The notes below the pieces were generated by a model. It was given only the letters and a program-made list of their open reading frames with translations. It did no database searches and was not told where the DNA came from. Shown piece after piece: positions 1 through 7,547 of a stretch of DNA of 14,392 nt. This DNA comes from JAYXXU01 sp049301135 (GTDB taxonomy: Bacteria > Pseudomonadota > Gammaproteobacteria > Pseudomonadales > Moraxellaceae): the NCBI GenBank assembly GCA_049301135.1, contig JBAQKP010000036.1, positions 1-14,392 on the forward strand, read 5' to 3'. The stretch's first letter is position 1, and each line of letters opens with the position of its first letter. Position numbers and translations under genes: made by a program.

Positions 1-67
1 AGGCCAGTGCCAACAGGAGCAGGGGAAGCATGCGCATAGCCGGATTGCCAAATAGCTGGATTAACAT
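1..67 (-). CDS. 5' end of an exported protein gene (truncated by window edge)
   Basis: Only the first 22 codons lie in the window, so the product cannot be named. The ATG at 67-65 is preceded by a clear Shine-Dalgarno AGGAG (80-76) at 8 nt spacing, placed across the end of the upstream gene, whose TAG is only 12 nt away. Translational coupling with that gene is therefore likely. The translation begins MLIQLFGNPAMRM and continues into a Leu/Ala-rich stretch LPLLLLALA, typical of a Sec signal peptide core. Internal ATGs at 37 and 31 are possible alternative starts but have no comparable ribosome site. The next codon starts with T, so a lipobox cysteine at the cut point is possible but not visible. 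By context it may be a partner or substrate of the upstream barrel protein; this is inference. Confidence 0.6.
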   Translation of the reverse strand, partial: MLIQLFGNPAMRMLPLLLLALA

Positions 68-78
68 GGTAGATGCTC

Positions 79-1422
79 CTACTGCCACAGGTAGCGCACG
101 CCCAACTCGAGCGAGGTGCGATCATATTCATATAATGGAAGATTACTGTCTTGTACGGTATGCCGCACTTCGCTCCAAAACTGCCAATCGGGACGCCATT
201 GATAACGTGCTTCAGCGCCCACGTGCCAGTAGTCGTCTTGGCGTTTTTGCCCGAAGGTTGGATGTTGCTTGGCATACTCCGACTGCTGCCACTGCGCATA
301 GGCACTTAGTGACCAATCGGGTAGGGCTTGGATTTGGTAACGGGTACTGACACCCCACTGATCATGATCGAGATGGTCGCGTTTACGCTGGCGCAGACGG
401 TTCATTGCGACCGTTGGTTGTAGCAGCCATTGGTGGATGCCTTGTTGCCAGTTTAATTGCGGGGCGAGTTGATAAAAATCCAGATTCAGTTGTGGCTGTT
501 CGGCATAGCTGATACCGCTCCAGCGACTGTTTAGACCGATGCGCGTATGTCGGCCAACACGGCGTTGCCATTGTGCGGACAGTGCTGGTGACCATAGCAA
601 ACGATCACCATCGCGTAAAATCGACTGACTTTGCAGCAACACCTGAAACTGATCTAAGCCAACTTGCTGTCGCACGCCAGCGGCTAAAGCGAGTTGCGTT
701 TGATCCAGAGGTAAGTCTTCGAGGAGCTGTTTATGTTCGGCTTGAACCGACGCAAACCACTGCCGGTGCTGGGTCTGTGGAATCAGCCATATCCCATCCG
801 CTTGCAATCGACTAAAGCCCGTGGCTTGCTCCCTTGCGGCATCGGGTAGCGTTGCAGTCAGGGTGCCGAGTCCGGCAAAGTTCAGATCAATACTGCGCAG
901 TGAGGTGGCGCTATTGATGTTCGCGTCGTGGCCGCCACTCAGGCTCAGTTGAAACTGTTGTTGCGGTTGCTGATCGGCTGCACGGCGGCTCAGTTCGGCA
1001 CGCATGCGTTCAATGTTTTGGCGGACCGCTTCGGGTGGCTCGTGGCTTAACACAAAGCTAAAATTCTCATTGGCATGCACCCATTGACCTTGTGCCATTT
1101 GTAAGCGTGCCAGCTCTAATCGTGCCCGATGATGGTTGGGTTGGGCGATCAGGATTCGCTCAAAAGCAAATCGCGCTTGATCAAGCTCACCGCTGTTGAG
1201 TGCGGCCAGACCATACAAGTAATCAAAAATCGGCTCACCAGACCAGTCGTCTAGCAGCGGCTGAATTTGCGCAAATGCTTGTGGATACTGTCCGGCCGCA
1301 ATCAACTGACTGACCGGCTGTAACTCGGCTGGAATATCGGTTGGCTGTTCTGACTGCGCATGCGCGATCTGAATGGATGATACCCCAAGCAACACTGACA
1401 GAAAAAATAAACAGGAGCGCAT
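79..1422 (-). CDS. TPR-containing outer-membrane beta-barrel protein, surface lipoprotein assembly modifier (Slam)-like
   Basis: A 447-residue exported protein. The start is the ATG at 1422-1420, with GGAGG at 1435-1431 and 8 nt spacing; an in-frame TTG at 1437 overlaps that ribosome site and is unlikely to be the start. Residues 1-22 form a signal peptide ending AHA/QS. Residues about 30-150 are helical and TPR-like (segments such as YLYGLAALNSGELDQARFAF and ARLELARLQMAQGQW). A Gln-rich linker leads to about 290 residues of alternating aromatic/polar strands opening with SGGHDANINSATS, which resembles the start of the Slam/DUF560 barrel. It ends GVRYLWQ, one residue beyond the usual terminal aromatic of outer-membrane barrels. 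Slam proteins move lipoproteins to the cell surface; whether this one does is inference. The next gene, also exported, starts 12 nt downstream. Confidence is high for an exported TPR-barrel and moderate for the family name. Confidence 0.75.
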   Translation of the reverse strand: MRSCLFFLSVLLGVSSIQIAHAQSEQPTDIPAELQPVSQLIAAGQYPQAFAQIQPLLDDWSGEPIFDYLYGLAALNSGELDQARFAFERILIAQPNHHRARLELARLQMAQGQWVHANENFSFVLSHEPPEAVRQNIERMRAELSRRAADQQPQQQFQLSLSGGHDANINSATSLRSIDLNFAGLGTLTATLPDAAREQATGFSRLQADGIWLIPQTQHRQWFASVQAEHKQLLEDLPLDQTQLALAAGVRQQVGLDQFQVLLQSQSILRDGDRLLWSPALSAQWQRRVGRHTRIGLNSRWSGISYAEQPQLNLDFYQLAPQLNWQQGIHQWLLQPTVAMNRLRQRKRDHLDHDQWGVSTRYQIQALPDWSLSAYAQWQQSEYAKQHPTFGQKRQDDYWHVGAEARYQWRPDWQFWSEVRHTVQDSNLPLYEYDRTSLELGVRYLWQ

Positions 1423-1461
1423 GCTGTTCGCCTCCAAAAGCCGTTATGTTTTAGTTTAAAA

Positions 1462-1490
1462 AGTGTAAAGCTAGAATGTTAAATCAACAA
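1462..1490 (-). promoter_or_regulatory. candidate sigma70-type promoter for the TPR/barrel gene
   Basis: On the minus strand TTGTTG (1490-1485) and TACACT (1467-1462) are separated by 17 nt, and the -10 box lies about 27 nt upstream of the GGAGG ribosome site. The hexamers match the consensus only 3/6 and 4/6, so this is a plausible but unproven promoter. Confidence 0.3.
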
Positions 1491-1555
1491 GTCAGGACGG
1501 ATCAGTGGTTGGATTTAAAGCAATATTTTTTAAAAGCGAGCAGGGCTACAGGCAT

Positions 1556-1585
1556 AAAAAACCGCAGCGATAAAATCTGCGGTTT
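1556..1585 (-). terminator. rho-independent terminator of slyD
   Basis: A 9-bp perfect stem, AAACCGCAG (1559-1567) with CTGCGGTTT (1577-1585), encloses a 9-nt loop. On the minus strand the stem runs into TTTTTTATG. It sits 44 nt after the slyD stop codon. The plus strand carries only TTTCTTT, so the minus direction is favoured. Confidence 0.8.
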
Positions 1586-1628
1586 CTTTGATCATGAGGA
1601 TCATGGGCGAATATGTGCCACAGCAGGA

Positions 1629-2111
1629 TTAGTGCTGATGACCACCTGCGCCATGTGCATGACCGTGTTGCAATTCTTCGGCAGACGCTGCACGAATCTC
1701 GACGATTTCAACATCAAAATTCAGGGTCTGGCCAGCCAGTGGATGGTTGCCATCGACAAATACAGACTCGTCAGTCACGTCCTTCACGGTCACGACTTGG
1801 ATGCCATCATCTGCTTGTGCTTGGAACTGCATGCCAACTTGAATCTGATCAACGCCTTGGAACATCGCGCGTGGCACTTCTTGTACCATTTCGGCTTGAT
1901 ATTCACCGTAGCCGTCTTCTGGTGCAACTGACACTTGCAGCTTGTCACCGACGACTTTGCCAACGAGGGCATTTTCGAGGCCAGGGATGATGTTGCTAAA
2001 GCCATGCAGATACACCAGCGGTTGGCCTTCAGATTTGTCGATAACTGTCCCTTGTTCGTCGGTCAGTGTGTAGTGGAAAGAAACCACGTGGTCTTTCTGG
2101 ATGGTGGCCAT
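1629..2111 (-). CDS. slyD: FKBP-type peptidyl-prolyl cis-trans isomerase SlyD
   Basis: A 160-residue cytoplasmic FKBP-type prolyl isomerase and chaperone. The N-terminal FKBP half (about 1-70) has the family's VSFHYTLTDEQGTVIDKS and GLENALVGKVVGDK segments. The insert-in-flap chaperone domain (about 70-125) contains PEDGYGEY and VPRAMF, and the FKBP fold resumes at NHPLAGQTLNFDVEIVEI. The tail is His-rich (HGHAHGAGGHQH), matching the metal-binding tail of SlyD, which in enterobacteria delivers nickel to hydrogenase; the tail here is short, so that role is uncertain. The ATG at 2111 has AAGGA at 2125-2121, 9 nt away. The gene stands alone between its own terminator and that of ndh. Confidence 0.93.
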   Translation of the reverse strand: MATIQKDHVVSFHYTLTDEQGTVIDKSEGQPLVYLHGFSNIIPGLENALVGKVVGDKLQVSVAPEDGYGEYQAEMVQEVPRAMFQGVDQIQVGMQFQAQADDGIQVVTVKDVTDESVFVDGNHPLAGQTLNFDVEIVEIRAASAEELQHGHAHGAGGHQH

Positions 2112-2126
2112 GGGCAGGCGTCCTTA

Positions 2127-2153
2127 TTGATAAAAGCGTGTTGATAAAAAGCG
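2127..2153. repeat. tandem direct repeat in the slyD leader
   Basis: TTGATAAAAGCG (2127-2138) is repeated as TTGATAAAAAGCG (2141-2153) with a period of 14 nt and one extra A. It lies between the candidate slyD promoter and ribosome site, so it would be transcribed as untranslated leader. No function is evident. Confidence 0.6.
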
Positions 2154-2158
2154 CATCT

Positions 2159-2188
2159 ATAATAGCCGGTTTTGGTCGGATCAGTCGA
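2159..2188 (-). promoter_or_regulatory. candidate sigma70-type promoter of slyD
   Basis: On the minus strand TCGACT (2188-2183, 4/6 match) and TATTAT (2164-2159, 5/6 match) are 18 nt apart. It lies downstream of the ndh terminator and about 34 nt before the slyD ribosome site, where an independent promoter would be expected. Confidence 0.4.
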
Positions 2189-2208
2189 AAAGATCCTAAA
2201 AATTCACG

Positions 2209-2243
2209 AAAAAGCCGCAGACTCGAACGTTCAAGTCCGCGGC
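2209..2243 (-). terminator. rho-independent terminator of ndh
   Basis: On the minus strand GCCGCGGACT (2243-2234) pairs with AGTCTGCGGC (2223-2214) through a 10-bp stem with one G-T wobble, and the inner bases can pair further. It is followed directly by TTTTT (2213-2209). The hairpin starts 21 nt after the ndh stop. There is no T run on the plus strand. Confidence 0.88.
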
Positions 2244-2264
2244 GTGTGGAGCGTCTGCGGGTGA

Positions 2265-3611
2265 TTAGTGCAGTTTAAGGGTCGGACTAGAGCCACGTGA
2301 CAGCCAATCTTTCATCATCAGTAGCGTGGTTTTGGTCATACCATGCAATACCATTTGGTGCATCCGGTACAGTGACACATACATCATGCGCGCCATAAAA
2401 CCCTGCACATAGATATTGCCCATCAGGCTGCCGACGGTGTTTTGTGACGAGAGTGACACCAAAGAGCCTTTGTCACTAAATTCAAAACTGGACAGTGCTT
2501 GGCCTTTCACACGGGCTTTGAGGCTTTTGGCCAGCACAATCGCTTGTTGATTGGCAACTTGGGCGCGAGGTGGCACGGCACGTTCAGCGCCTGTTGGGGT
2601 GTAACTGGCGCAATCGCCAAACGCAAAAATATTCGGATCACGGCTGGTCTGCAAGGTTGTGCCGACCACCAGTTGATTGATGCGGTTGGTTTCAAGCCCA
2701 GCGATGTCTTTTAACAAGTCCGGTGCTTTAATACCCGCCGACCAGACTTTCAGTGAGGCGGCAATCTGCACATCGCCATCACAGGCGACATGATCGGCAT
2801 GAATCGCAATCACTTTACGACCGGTCAGTACCTGAATGCCAAATTCTTTGAGTTGCTGTTCGGCACGCGCCGATACCGCAGGCGGGAGCGCGGGCAGTAC
2901 GCGGTCTGCCGCTTCAATCAAGGTGATGGTAACATCATCGGGGCGGATCTGATTCAGGCCATAACGATGAAATTCATGCGCCGCATGGTGTAGTTCAGCA
3001 GCCAATTCGACACCGGTTGCCCCTGCGCCAATAATCGCGATATTCAGCGGCTGTGGGCTTTTTGGGCTGGGATCGTTCAAGCTGCGGGCTTGCGCTTGCA
3101 AGTAGAGGTTTAAAAATTCACGTTGAAAACGATCCGCTTGGCCGCGTGAATCAAGAAAAATACAGTGCTCTGCCGCGCCGGTGGTTTTAAAATCATTCGA
3201 CGTGGAGCCAATCGCCAACACCAGCGTGTCGTACGACAGTTCGCGCTGTTCGGCAATCACGTCACCGATGCCGTTGGTCAGCGGTGCGAGAATCAGTTTT
3301 TGTTGGTCGCGGTTAATATCTTGCATTCTGCCCAGATGAAAGTTGAAGTGGTTTTTGCTGGCATGTGCAAAATAGTTCAGTTCATCTTGATATGAGTTGA
3401 TCGTGCCAGCAGCGACTTCGTGCAGCAGGGGCTTCCAGATGTGGGTGAGGTTGGCATCGACCAGTGTAATGCGCGCTTGGCCAGATTTGCCGAGGCTATT
3501 GCCCAAACGAGTCGCTAGTTCCAGCCCGCCCGCGCCGCCACCGACAATCACGATGTGATGTGCTTGGGCTTTGTATGCTGGGGTGTTGCTTGGATTGAGT
3601 TGAGTAGACAT
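2265..3611 (-). CDS. ndh: type II NADH dehydrogenase (NADH:quinone oxidoreductase), single subunit
   Basis: A 448-residue flavoprotein that passes electrons from NADH to quinone at the inner face of the membrane without pumping protons. The FAD-binding site GGGAGG is at residues 24-29, followed by the NDH-2 signature WKPLLHEVAAGTINSYQDEL. The NADH-binding GAGATG is at 195-200. KVWSAGIKAPD and NIFAFGDCAS, the latter the FAD pyrophosphate-contacting motif, follow. The C-terminus (YRMHQMVLHGMTKTTLLM ... LKLH) matches the membrane-associating tail of E. coli Ndh. The ATG at 3611 is chosen because GGAG (3624-3621) lies 9 nt upstream; an in-frame GTG at 3626 overlaps that ribosome site. It is monocistronic, with its own strong terminator. 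Confidence 0.95.
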   Translation of the reverse strand: MSTQLNPSNTPAYKAQAHHIVIVGGGAGGLELATRLGNSLGKSGQARITLVDANLTHIWKPLLHEVAAGTINSYQDELNYFAHASKNHFNFHLGRMQDINRDQQKLILAPLTNGIGDVIAEQRELSYDTLVLAIGSTSNDFKTTGAAEHCIFLDSRGQADRFQREFLNLYLQAQARSLNDPSPKSPQPLNIAIIGAGATGVELAAELHHAAHEFHRYGLNQIRPDDVTITLIEAADRVLPALPPAVSARAEQQLKEFGIQVLTGRKVIAIHADHVACDGDVQIAASLKVWSAGIKAPDLLKDIAGLETNRINQLVVGTTLQTSRDPNIFAFGDCASYTPTGAERAVPPRAQVANQQAIVLAKSLKARVKGQALSSFEFSDKGSLVSLSSQNTVGSLMGNIYVQGFMARMMYVSLYRMHQMVLHGMTKTTLLMMKDWLSRGSSPTLKLH

Positions 3612-3626
3612 GTCGCTAGACTCCAC

Positions 3627-3935
3627 AAGTTAAAAAAGCATTCAGGCCGTCATGTTGTTGGCGTTATGTTGAGGGTCTGATTCACCGATAGTGCCGAGCG
3701 GCGCTTTCATGTTCTGCATGTTTTGCGGCGCTATGGGTCAATCAACATCATCAATGTTTATGCAGCAATCCTTTTAAAGTTGTGTGATTGATTGGTCAGT
3801 ATTGCATGTTCATGCGCAGATTTTGCTTTGAGATTGTCTAACAAAAATAACCACCGCCGCAGGCGTAGGACGCTAGGGCATTGTGCGGCTGCGTAGTATC
3901 ATAGCGCCAGATCAGTTGCTTTCGAGACTTTGGCT
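3627..3935. other. gene-free spacer between divergent ndh and the M61 peptidase gene
   Basis: These 309 bp show no convincing ORF. They must hold the divergent promoters of ndh and the peptidase gene, but no strong -35/-10 pair was found; TATCAT (3897-3902) is a possible plus-strand -10 lacking a good -35. Small repeats seen: GCGGCGCT twice (3698-3705, 3725-3732), several CATGTT copies (3651, 3709, 3718), the dyad GCATG-TT-CATGC (3804-3815), and a nested stem, GCCGCA (3856-3861) with TGCGGC (3884-3889) around GCGT-AGG-ACGC (3863-3873), which would fall in the peptidase 5' leader if transcription starts upstream of it. Confidence 0.6.
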
Positions 3936-5690
3936 ATGTTGTATTATCGTCTGGCATTTGAACAGTATGGCCAACATTTAATTGACGTGGTCGTGCGGTT
4001 TCAAGCCCAGCCTCAGCAACAGGTCTGGCTGCCGGTGTGGATACCCGGCAGTTATTTGCTGCGTGAATTTGCCCGTCATCTGAGCCAGATCACCGCTGTT
4101 GCTGATCCGGATGGTGTGGCGACCGTGTTACCGATCGAAAAAATCAACAAGAATACATGGCAGATCAACTGTGCGACCCCAACGTGGGTCGAGTTGCGCT
4201 ATCAGGTGTATGCGTTTGATCTGTCGGTGCGTGGGGCGTACTTCGATCAGCAGCGGATTTATGTCAATCCAGCCTGTGTCTGCTTAGCAGTGGCGGGTCA
4301 GGAACAGCAGCCGGTTCGACTGGCACTGTCGGTTGGTGCTGCATTTGTCGGTTTGCCGCTTGCCTGTAGTCTGCCGCTGTCCACTGAGCCATTAGAAGAA
4401 AGCATACAGTTTGCCAGACAAGCCACCAATTATGCCGAGTTGATTGATCATCCGTTCGAGATTGCCGAGCTGGCACAGACGCAGTTTGAGGCGGCGGGGA
4501 TTGTGCATCGATTGGCGATTTCGGGTCGGCATCAGACCGATTTGATTCGACTGTCCAGCGATCTACAAAAAATTTGTCAGACGCAAATTGATTTTTTTGG
4601 TACAGCGCCTTTCAACGATTATTTATTTATGGTGATGGCGACCGGCAACAGTTACGGCGGTCTTGAACATCAAAACTGCACCAGCTTGATTACGCCGCGA
4701 GATGATTTGCCCCGTTTGGGCGAGTCGCTGCGGCCGAGTGTCGCCTATCGGCGTTTTTTGGGCTTGTGTAGTCATGAGTATTTTCATGCGTGGCTGGTCA
4801 AGTGTATTCGGCCAGAGGGCTTTGCCGAGCCAAATCTACAGGCGGAGGTGTACACCTCGCTGCTGTGGATTTTTGAAGGTTTTACCTCGTACTACGATGA
4901 TTTAATGCTGTATCGCAGTGGGGTAATTGATCAGGATATTTATCTTGAATTGCTGGCCGAGCAAATCACCCGTTATCAACAAAATGCCGGTCGTGCGCAT
5001 CAGAGTTTGAGTGAGTCAAGTTTTGATGCATGGATTAAGTATTATCGACCCGATGAAAACTCTAACAATGCTGGCACCAGTTATTACAATAAAGGTGCGT
5101 TGTTGGCGTTATGTTTAGATTTGACCTTACGACAACACGGCAGTTCACTGGATGCTTTAATGCGCCTGCTATATCAAGCCGCACAAGCAGGTCAAACAGT
5201 GTCCACTGCGACCTTGCCGTTGCTGTGTCAGCAGTTGATCGGTGATCGACTCGATGCGTTTTGGCGCGACTATGTCGAGGGGACACTGGAGTTGCCGTTG
5301 GTGGGATTGTTGGCGGCGTTTGGGGTTGAGGTGAAAACCGAAGAAAAGCTACTGCCGTTTGGACTGAAGCTACAAGATCAGCCGCAAGGGGTGTTGGTAC
5401 AACAGGTACTACGCGATTCTGCGGCGGCGCGGGCGGGTATTTCAGCGCAAGATGTATTGATTGCGCTGGATGGGATTCGGGTCAGTAGTAGTAGCCTGCA
5501 ACAAGCGGCGGAACGTGCCAATCAATCTGCACTGCTGGTCAAAGAAATCGAGTGTCATGGCTTTCGGCGCGATGAGCTACAGACGTTTCGGATTCGGCCA
5601 TATCGCAGTATGCTGCACAGTAGTCGTTTGGTTGCAGTGCAGCCGACGTTGCTCGCGGCTTGGCTAGCGGCTTGGCTAGAGCAGCATTGA
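3936..5690 (+). CDS. M61-family metallopeptidase with PDZ domain (glycyl aminopeptidase-like)
   Basis: A 584-residue zinc peptidase. The N-terminal beta domain carries WLPVWIPGSYLLREFARHL, typical of M61. The thermolysin-like catalytic domain has the zinc site HEYFH (residues 280-284) in SHEYFHAWLVKCIRP, and the third ligand is Glu314 in WIFEGFTSYYDD. A conserved NNAGTSYYNKGALLAL segment follows. A PDZ domain occupies about 472-560 (LPFGLKL ... GISAQDVLIALDG). Members of M61 release N-terminal Gly or Ala; the real substrate is unknown. No signal peptide is seen, so it should be cytoplasmic. The ATG at 3936 has only a weak ribosome site (GAG at 3925-3927); a TTG at 3930 in frame is less likely. 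The FadD-like gene follows after 48 nt on the same strand, probably co-transcribed. Confidence 0.9.
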   Translation: MLYYRLAFEQYGQHLIDVVVRFQAQPQQQVWLPVWIPGSYLLREFARHLSQITAVADPDGVATVLPIEKINKNTWQINCATPTWVELRYQVYAFDLSVRGAYFDQQRIYVNPACVCLAVAGQEQQPVRLALSVGAAFVGLPLACSLPLSTEPLEESIQFARQATNYAELIDHPFEIAELAQTQFEAAGIVHRLAISGRHQTDLIRLSSDLQKICQTQIDFFGTAPFNDYLFMVMATGNSYGGLEHQNCTSLITPRDDLPRLGESLRPSVAYRRFLGLCSHEYFHAWLVKCIRPEGFAEPNLQAEVYTSLLWIFEGFTSYYDDLMLYRSGVIDQDIYLELLAEQITRYQQNAGRAHQSLSESSFDAWIKYYRPDENSNNAGTSYYNKGALLALCLDLTLRQHGSSLDALMRLLYQAAQAGQTVSTATLPLLCQQLIGDRLDAFWRDYVEGTLELPLVGLLAAFGVEVKTEEKLLPFGLKLQDQPQGVLVQQVLRDSAAARAGISAQDVLIALDGIRVSSSSLQQAAERANQSALLVKEIECHGFRRDELQTFRIRPYRSMLHSSRLVAVQPTLLAAWLAAWLEQH

Positions 5691-5738
5691 GTGAGAACGC
5701 CGATGTTGCCCAAAACACCGCTGAACGGAGATCACATC

Positions 5739-7547
5739 ATGCGTGCAGACGACGAGCAGAGGATGGATTTTGAGTCGCCGTCATTGGCGGGGCTGATCGA
5801 GATGCGGCAAAATCATCAGACGCTGTATCGCAGTCGCGGCGTGTCGATTAACTATCAGTCGCATCTGTTGGATGTGTTGCAGCATGCGGTGCAGACGTGC
5901 CCTGAACAACCGGCGCTCAGTGTGTTTAAGCACAGCCTGACCTATCGCGAGTTATGGGACAGTGTCCAGCGACTTGCGGCATGGATGCGGCAGGATGCCG
6001 AGCTTAAATCAGGGGATCGGGTGGCGATTTATTTGCCAAATAGCTTGAGCTATGTGGTGGCGGTGTACGCTGCATGGCTGGCCAATCTGATCGTGGTCAA
6101 CATGGGGCTGATCAACGATGATGAGCAGCTGATTTATCAACTGCAAGACTCCGGCAGTAAGCTGCTGATGACGCTGCCGAGTGTGGTAGAACGCACGCAG
6201 CCGATGCTGCTCCAGACCAGTATTCGGCATGTGGTGACCACCACGCAGGAAGACTATGCGGGACTGGTACGGCGCTTGTCGGGTGTGTTGTCCCCGCGTC
6301 GCCTGCGCAATGTGTTCCGCTCACAGCCGCGAATTGTGGCGCAGACGCGGTTACGGCAGATTTTAAGTCACGCGATGCCAGTCTTAGAGTGGCCTGCGCT
6401 GAAAATCAGCGATCCAGCACTGATTCAATATACCAGCGGCACCGGTGCACGTCCCAAAGGCGCGACCTTAACCCATGCCAATTTAATCGCCAATATCCAG
6501 CAAATGCAGCATGTGTTGGGGCAGTCGCTGCTGTTTGGGCGGACAGGACTGTGTCCAATTTTAATGCAGCATATCTTGGGTCTAGGTTCGGTGCTGATGT
6601 TGCTGGCCACGCAGGGTCATGCGGTGCTGACCAGTAGCCAAGATTTACTCGAACGCCCGAAAATCTTGCAACGCCACCGACTCGATCTAATCTTTGCTGT
6701 GCCGTTTATTTATGAGCAGTTACTACGCAGTGAGTTTGATCTGAAGGGCTTGGCGGTCACAGCATACCTGTCGGGCGGCAGTCCGGTTAGTCGTCACTTG
6801 CAGGCGCAGTGGCACGCGCGTACTGGACTGTATATTTGCGAAGGCTATGGCATGAGCGAAACCTCGCCGCTGATCGCCTTGAGTCCGCCGGATCGCGTGC
6901 GGCTGGGGTCGGCGGGGGTGATTCTGCCGGAAACCGAAGTGCGCATCGCTTCATTACAGCACGGTGGGCAAGCGGCTGGTTTTAACGAAGCGGGCGAGTT
7001 GTGGGTGCGGGGGCCACAGGTGATGCGCGGCTATTGGCAGCACCCTGGCGCAACGTTGCAGATGATTACCCCAGATGGCTGGCTGAAAACTGGCGATATT
7101 GTCTCATTGTCGGAAGACGGTTATCTCACGGTCTTAGAGCGGCAAAAAGACGTATTCTGGGTACAAAACCAAATCGTCTTCCCGCAAGAAGTCGAGCAAG
7201 CCGCCACCAGCCATGAAGACGTGATCGACTGTGTGGCGATTCAAGACCAGCAGGATCTGGCCAAGCCGGTGCAATTGTTTGTGGTGGCCAAAGCGGGTTT
7301 GACCTGCGAAAAACTACAACAACATCTGGAGCATCAACTTAAAAAGATCCAACGGCCTGACAAAATCGTCTTCGTCGATCATTTGCCGCGTGGCGTAATG
7401 GGCAAATTGATGCGGCGCTTACTGCGGGAGCGATTTCGCGATGATGCATCCAATCCGCCTGCTTTAGCCGCAACCGCCTCAGCCGAAATACGAGGTGATC
7501 TATCTGATGACAGGTCAGCCGATCCGGTCGAGCGACCTGAGCGTTGA
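5739..7547 (+). CDS. FadD-like AMP-binding acyl-CoA synthetase/ligase, divergent
   Basis: A 602-residue member of the adenylate-forming (ANL) superfamily that should activate a carboxylate, probably a fatty acid, as an acyl-adenylate. Start: ATG at 5739 with GGAG (5727-5730) 8 nt upstream; a GTG at 5691, right after the previous stop, is in frame but has no ribosome site of its own. Motifs: phosphate loop YTSGTGARPKG (231-241), YGMSE (370-374), GELWVRGPQVMRGYW, KTGD with Asp453, ERQKD with Arg468, and the C-terminal PRGVMGKLMRRLL with catalytic Lys556. The phosphate loop (usually TSGTTGxPKG) and the hinge region (usually KKDMIxVSGFNVYPxEIE, here QKDVFWVQNQIVFPQEVE) depart from FadD, so substrate or activity may differ. 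The hydrophilic tail after Lys556 is about 45 residues. The last 169 bp overlap the opposite-strand rluE-like gene. Confidence 0.85.
   Translation: MRADDEQRMDFESPSLAGLIEMRQNHQTLYRSRGVSINYQSHLLDVLQHAVQTCPEQPALSVFKHSLTYRELWDSVQRLAAWMRQDAELKSGDRVAIYLPNSLSYVVAVYAAWLANLIVVNMGLINDDEQLIYQLQDSGSKLLMTLPSVVERTQPMLLQTSIRHVVTTTQEDYAGLVRRLSGVLSPRRLRNVFRSQPRIVAQTRLRQILSHAMPVLEWPALKISDPALIQYTSGTGARPKGATLTHANLIANIQQMQHVLGQSLLFGRTGLCPILMQHILGLGSVLMLLATQGHAVLTSSQDLLERPKILQRHRLDLIFAVPFIYEQLLRSEFDLKGLAVTAYLSGGSPVSRHLQAQWHARTGLYICEGYGMSETSPLIALSPPDRVRLGSAGVILPETEVRIASLQHGGQAAGFNEAGELWVRGPQVMRGYWQHPGATLQMITPDGWLKTGDIVSLSEDGYLTVLERQKDVFWVQNQIVFPQEVEQAATSHEDVIDCVAIQDQQDLAKPVQLFVVAKAGLTCEKLQQHLEHQLKKIQRPDKIVFVDHLPRGVMGKLMRRLLRERFRDDASNPPALAATASAEIRGDLSDDRSADPVERPER

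Noticed and set aside
1476..1931. 151-codon plus-strand open frame over the slyD terminator and gene
   Set aside because: It runs through the terminator hairpin and antisense to slyD, with a Cys-rich non-domain translation; a shadow.
2158..2163. Perfect TATAAT on the plus strand upstream of slyD
   Set aside because: No -35 lies at 16-18 nt and it would transcribe only antisense to ndh; the minus-strand reading of the same bases fits slyD better.
3739..3759. TTGAT-rich segment as an FNR site upstream of ndh
   Set aside because: On the minus strand the TTGAT units are direct repeats and do not form the TTGAT-N4-ATCAA dyad.
5691..5738. FadD-like gene starting at GTG 5691 immediately after the peptidase stop
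   Set aside because: The ATG at 5739 has GGAG at 8 nt; the GTG has no own ribosome site and the added residues are not conserved-looking.
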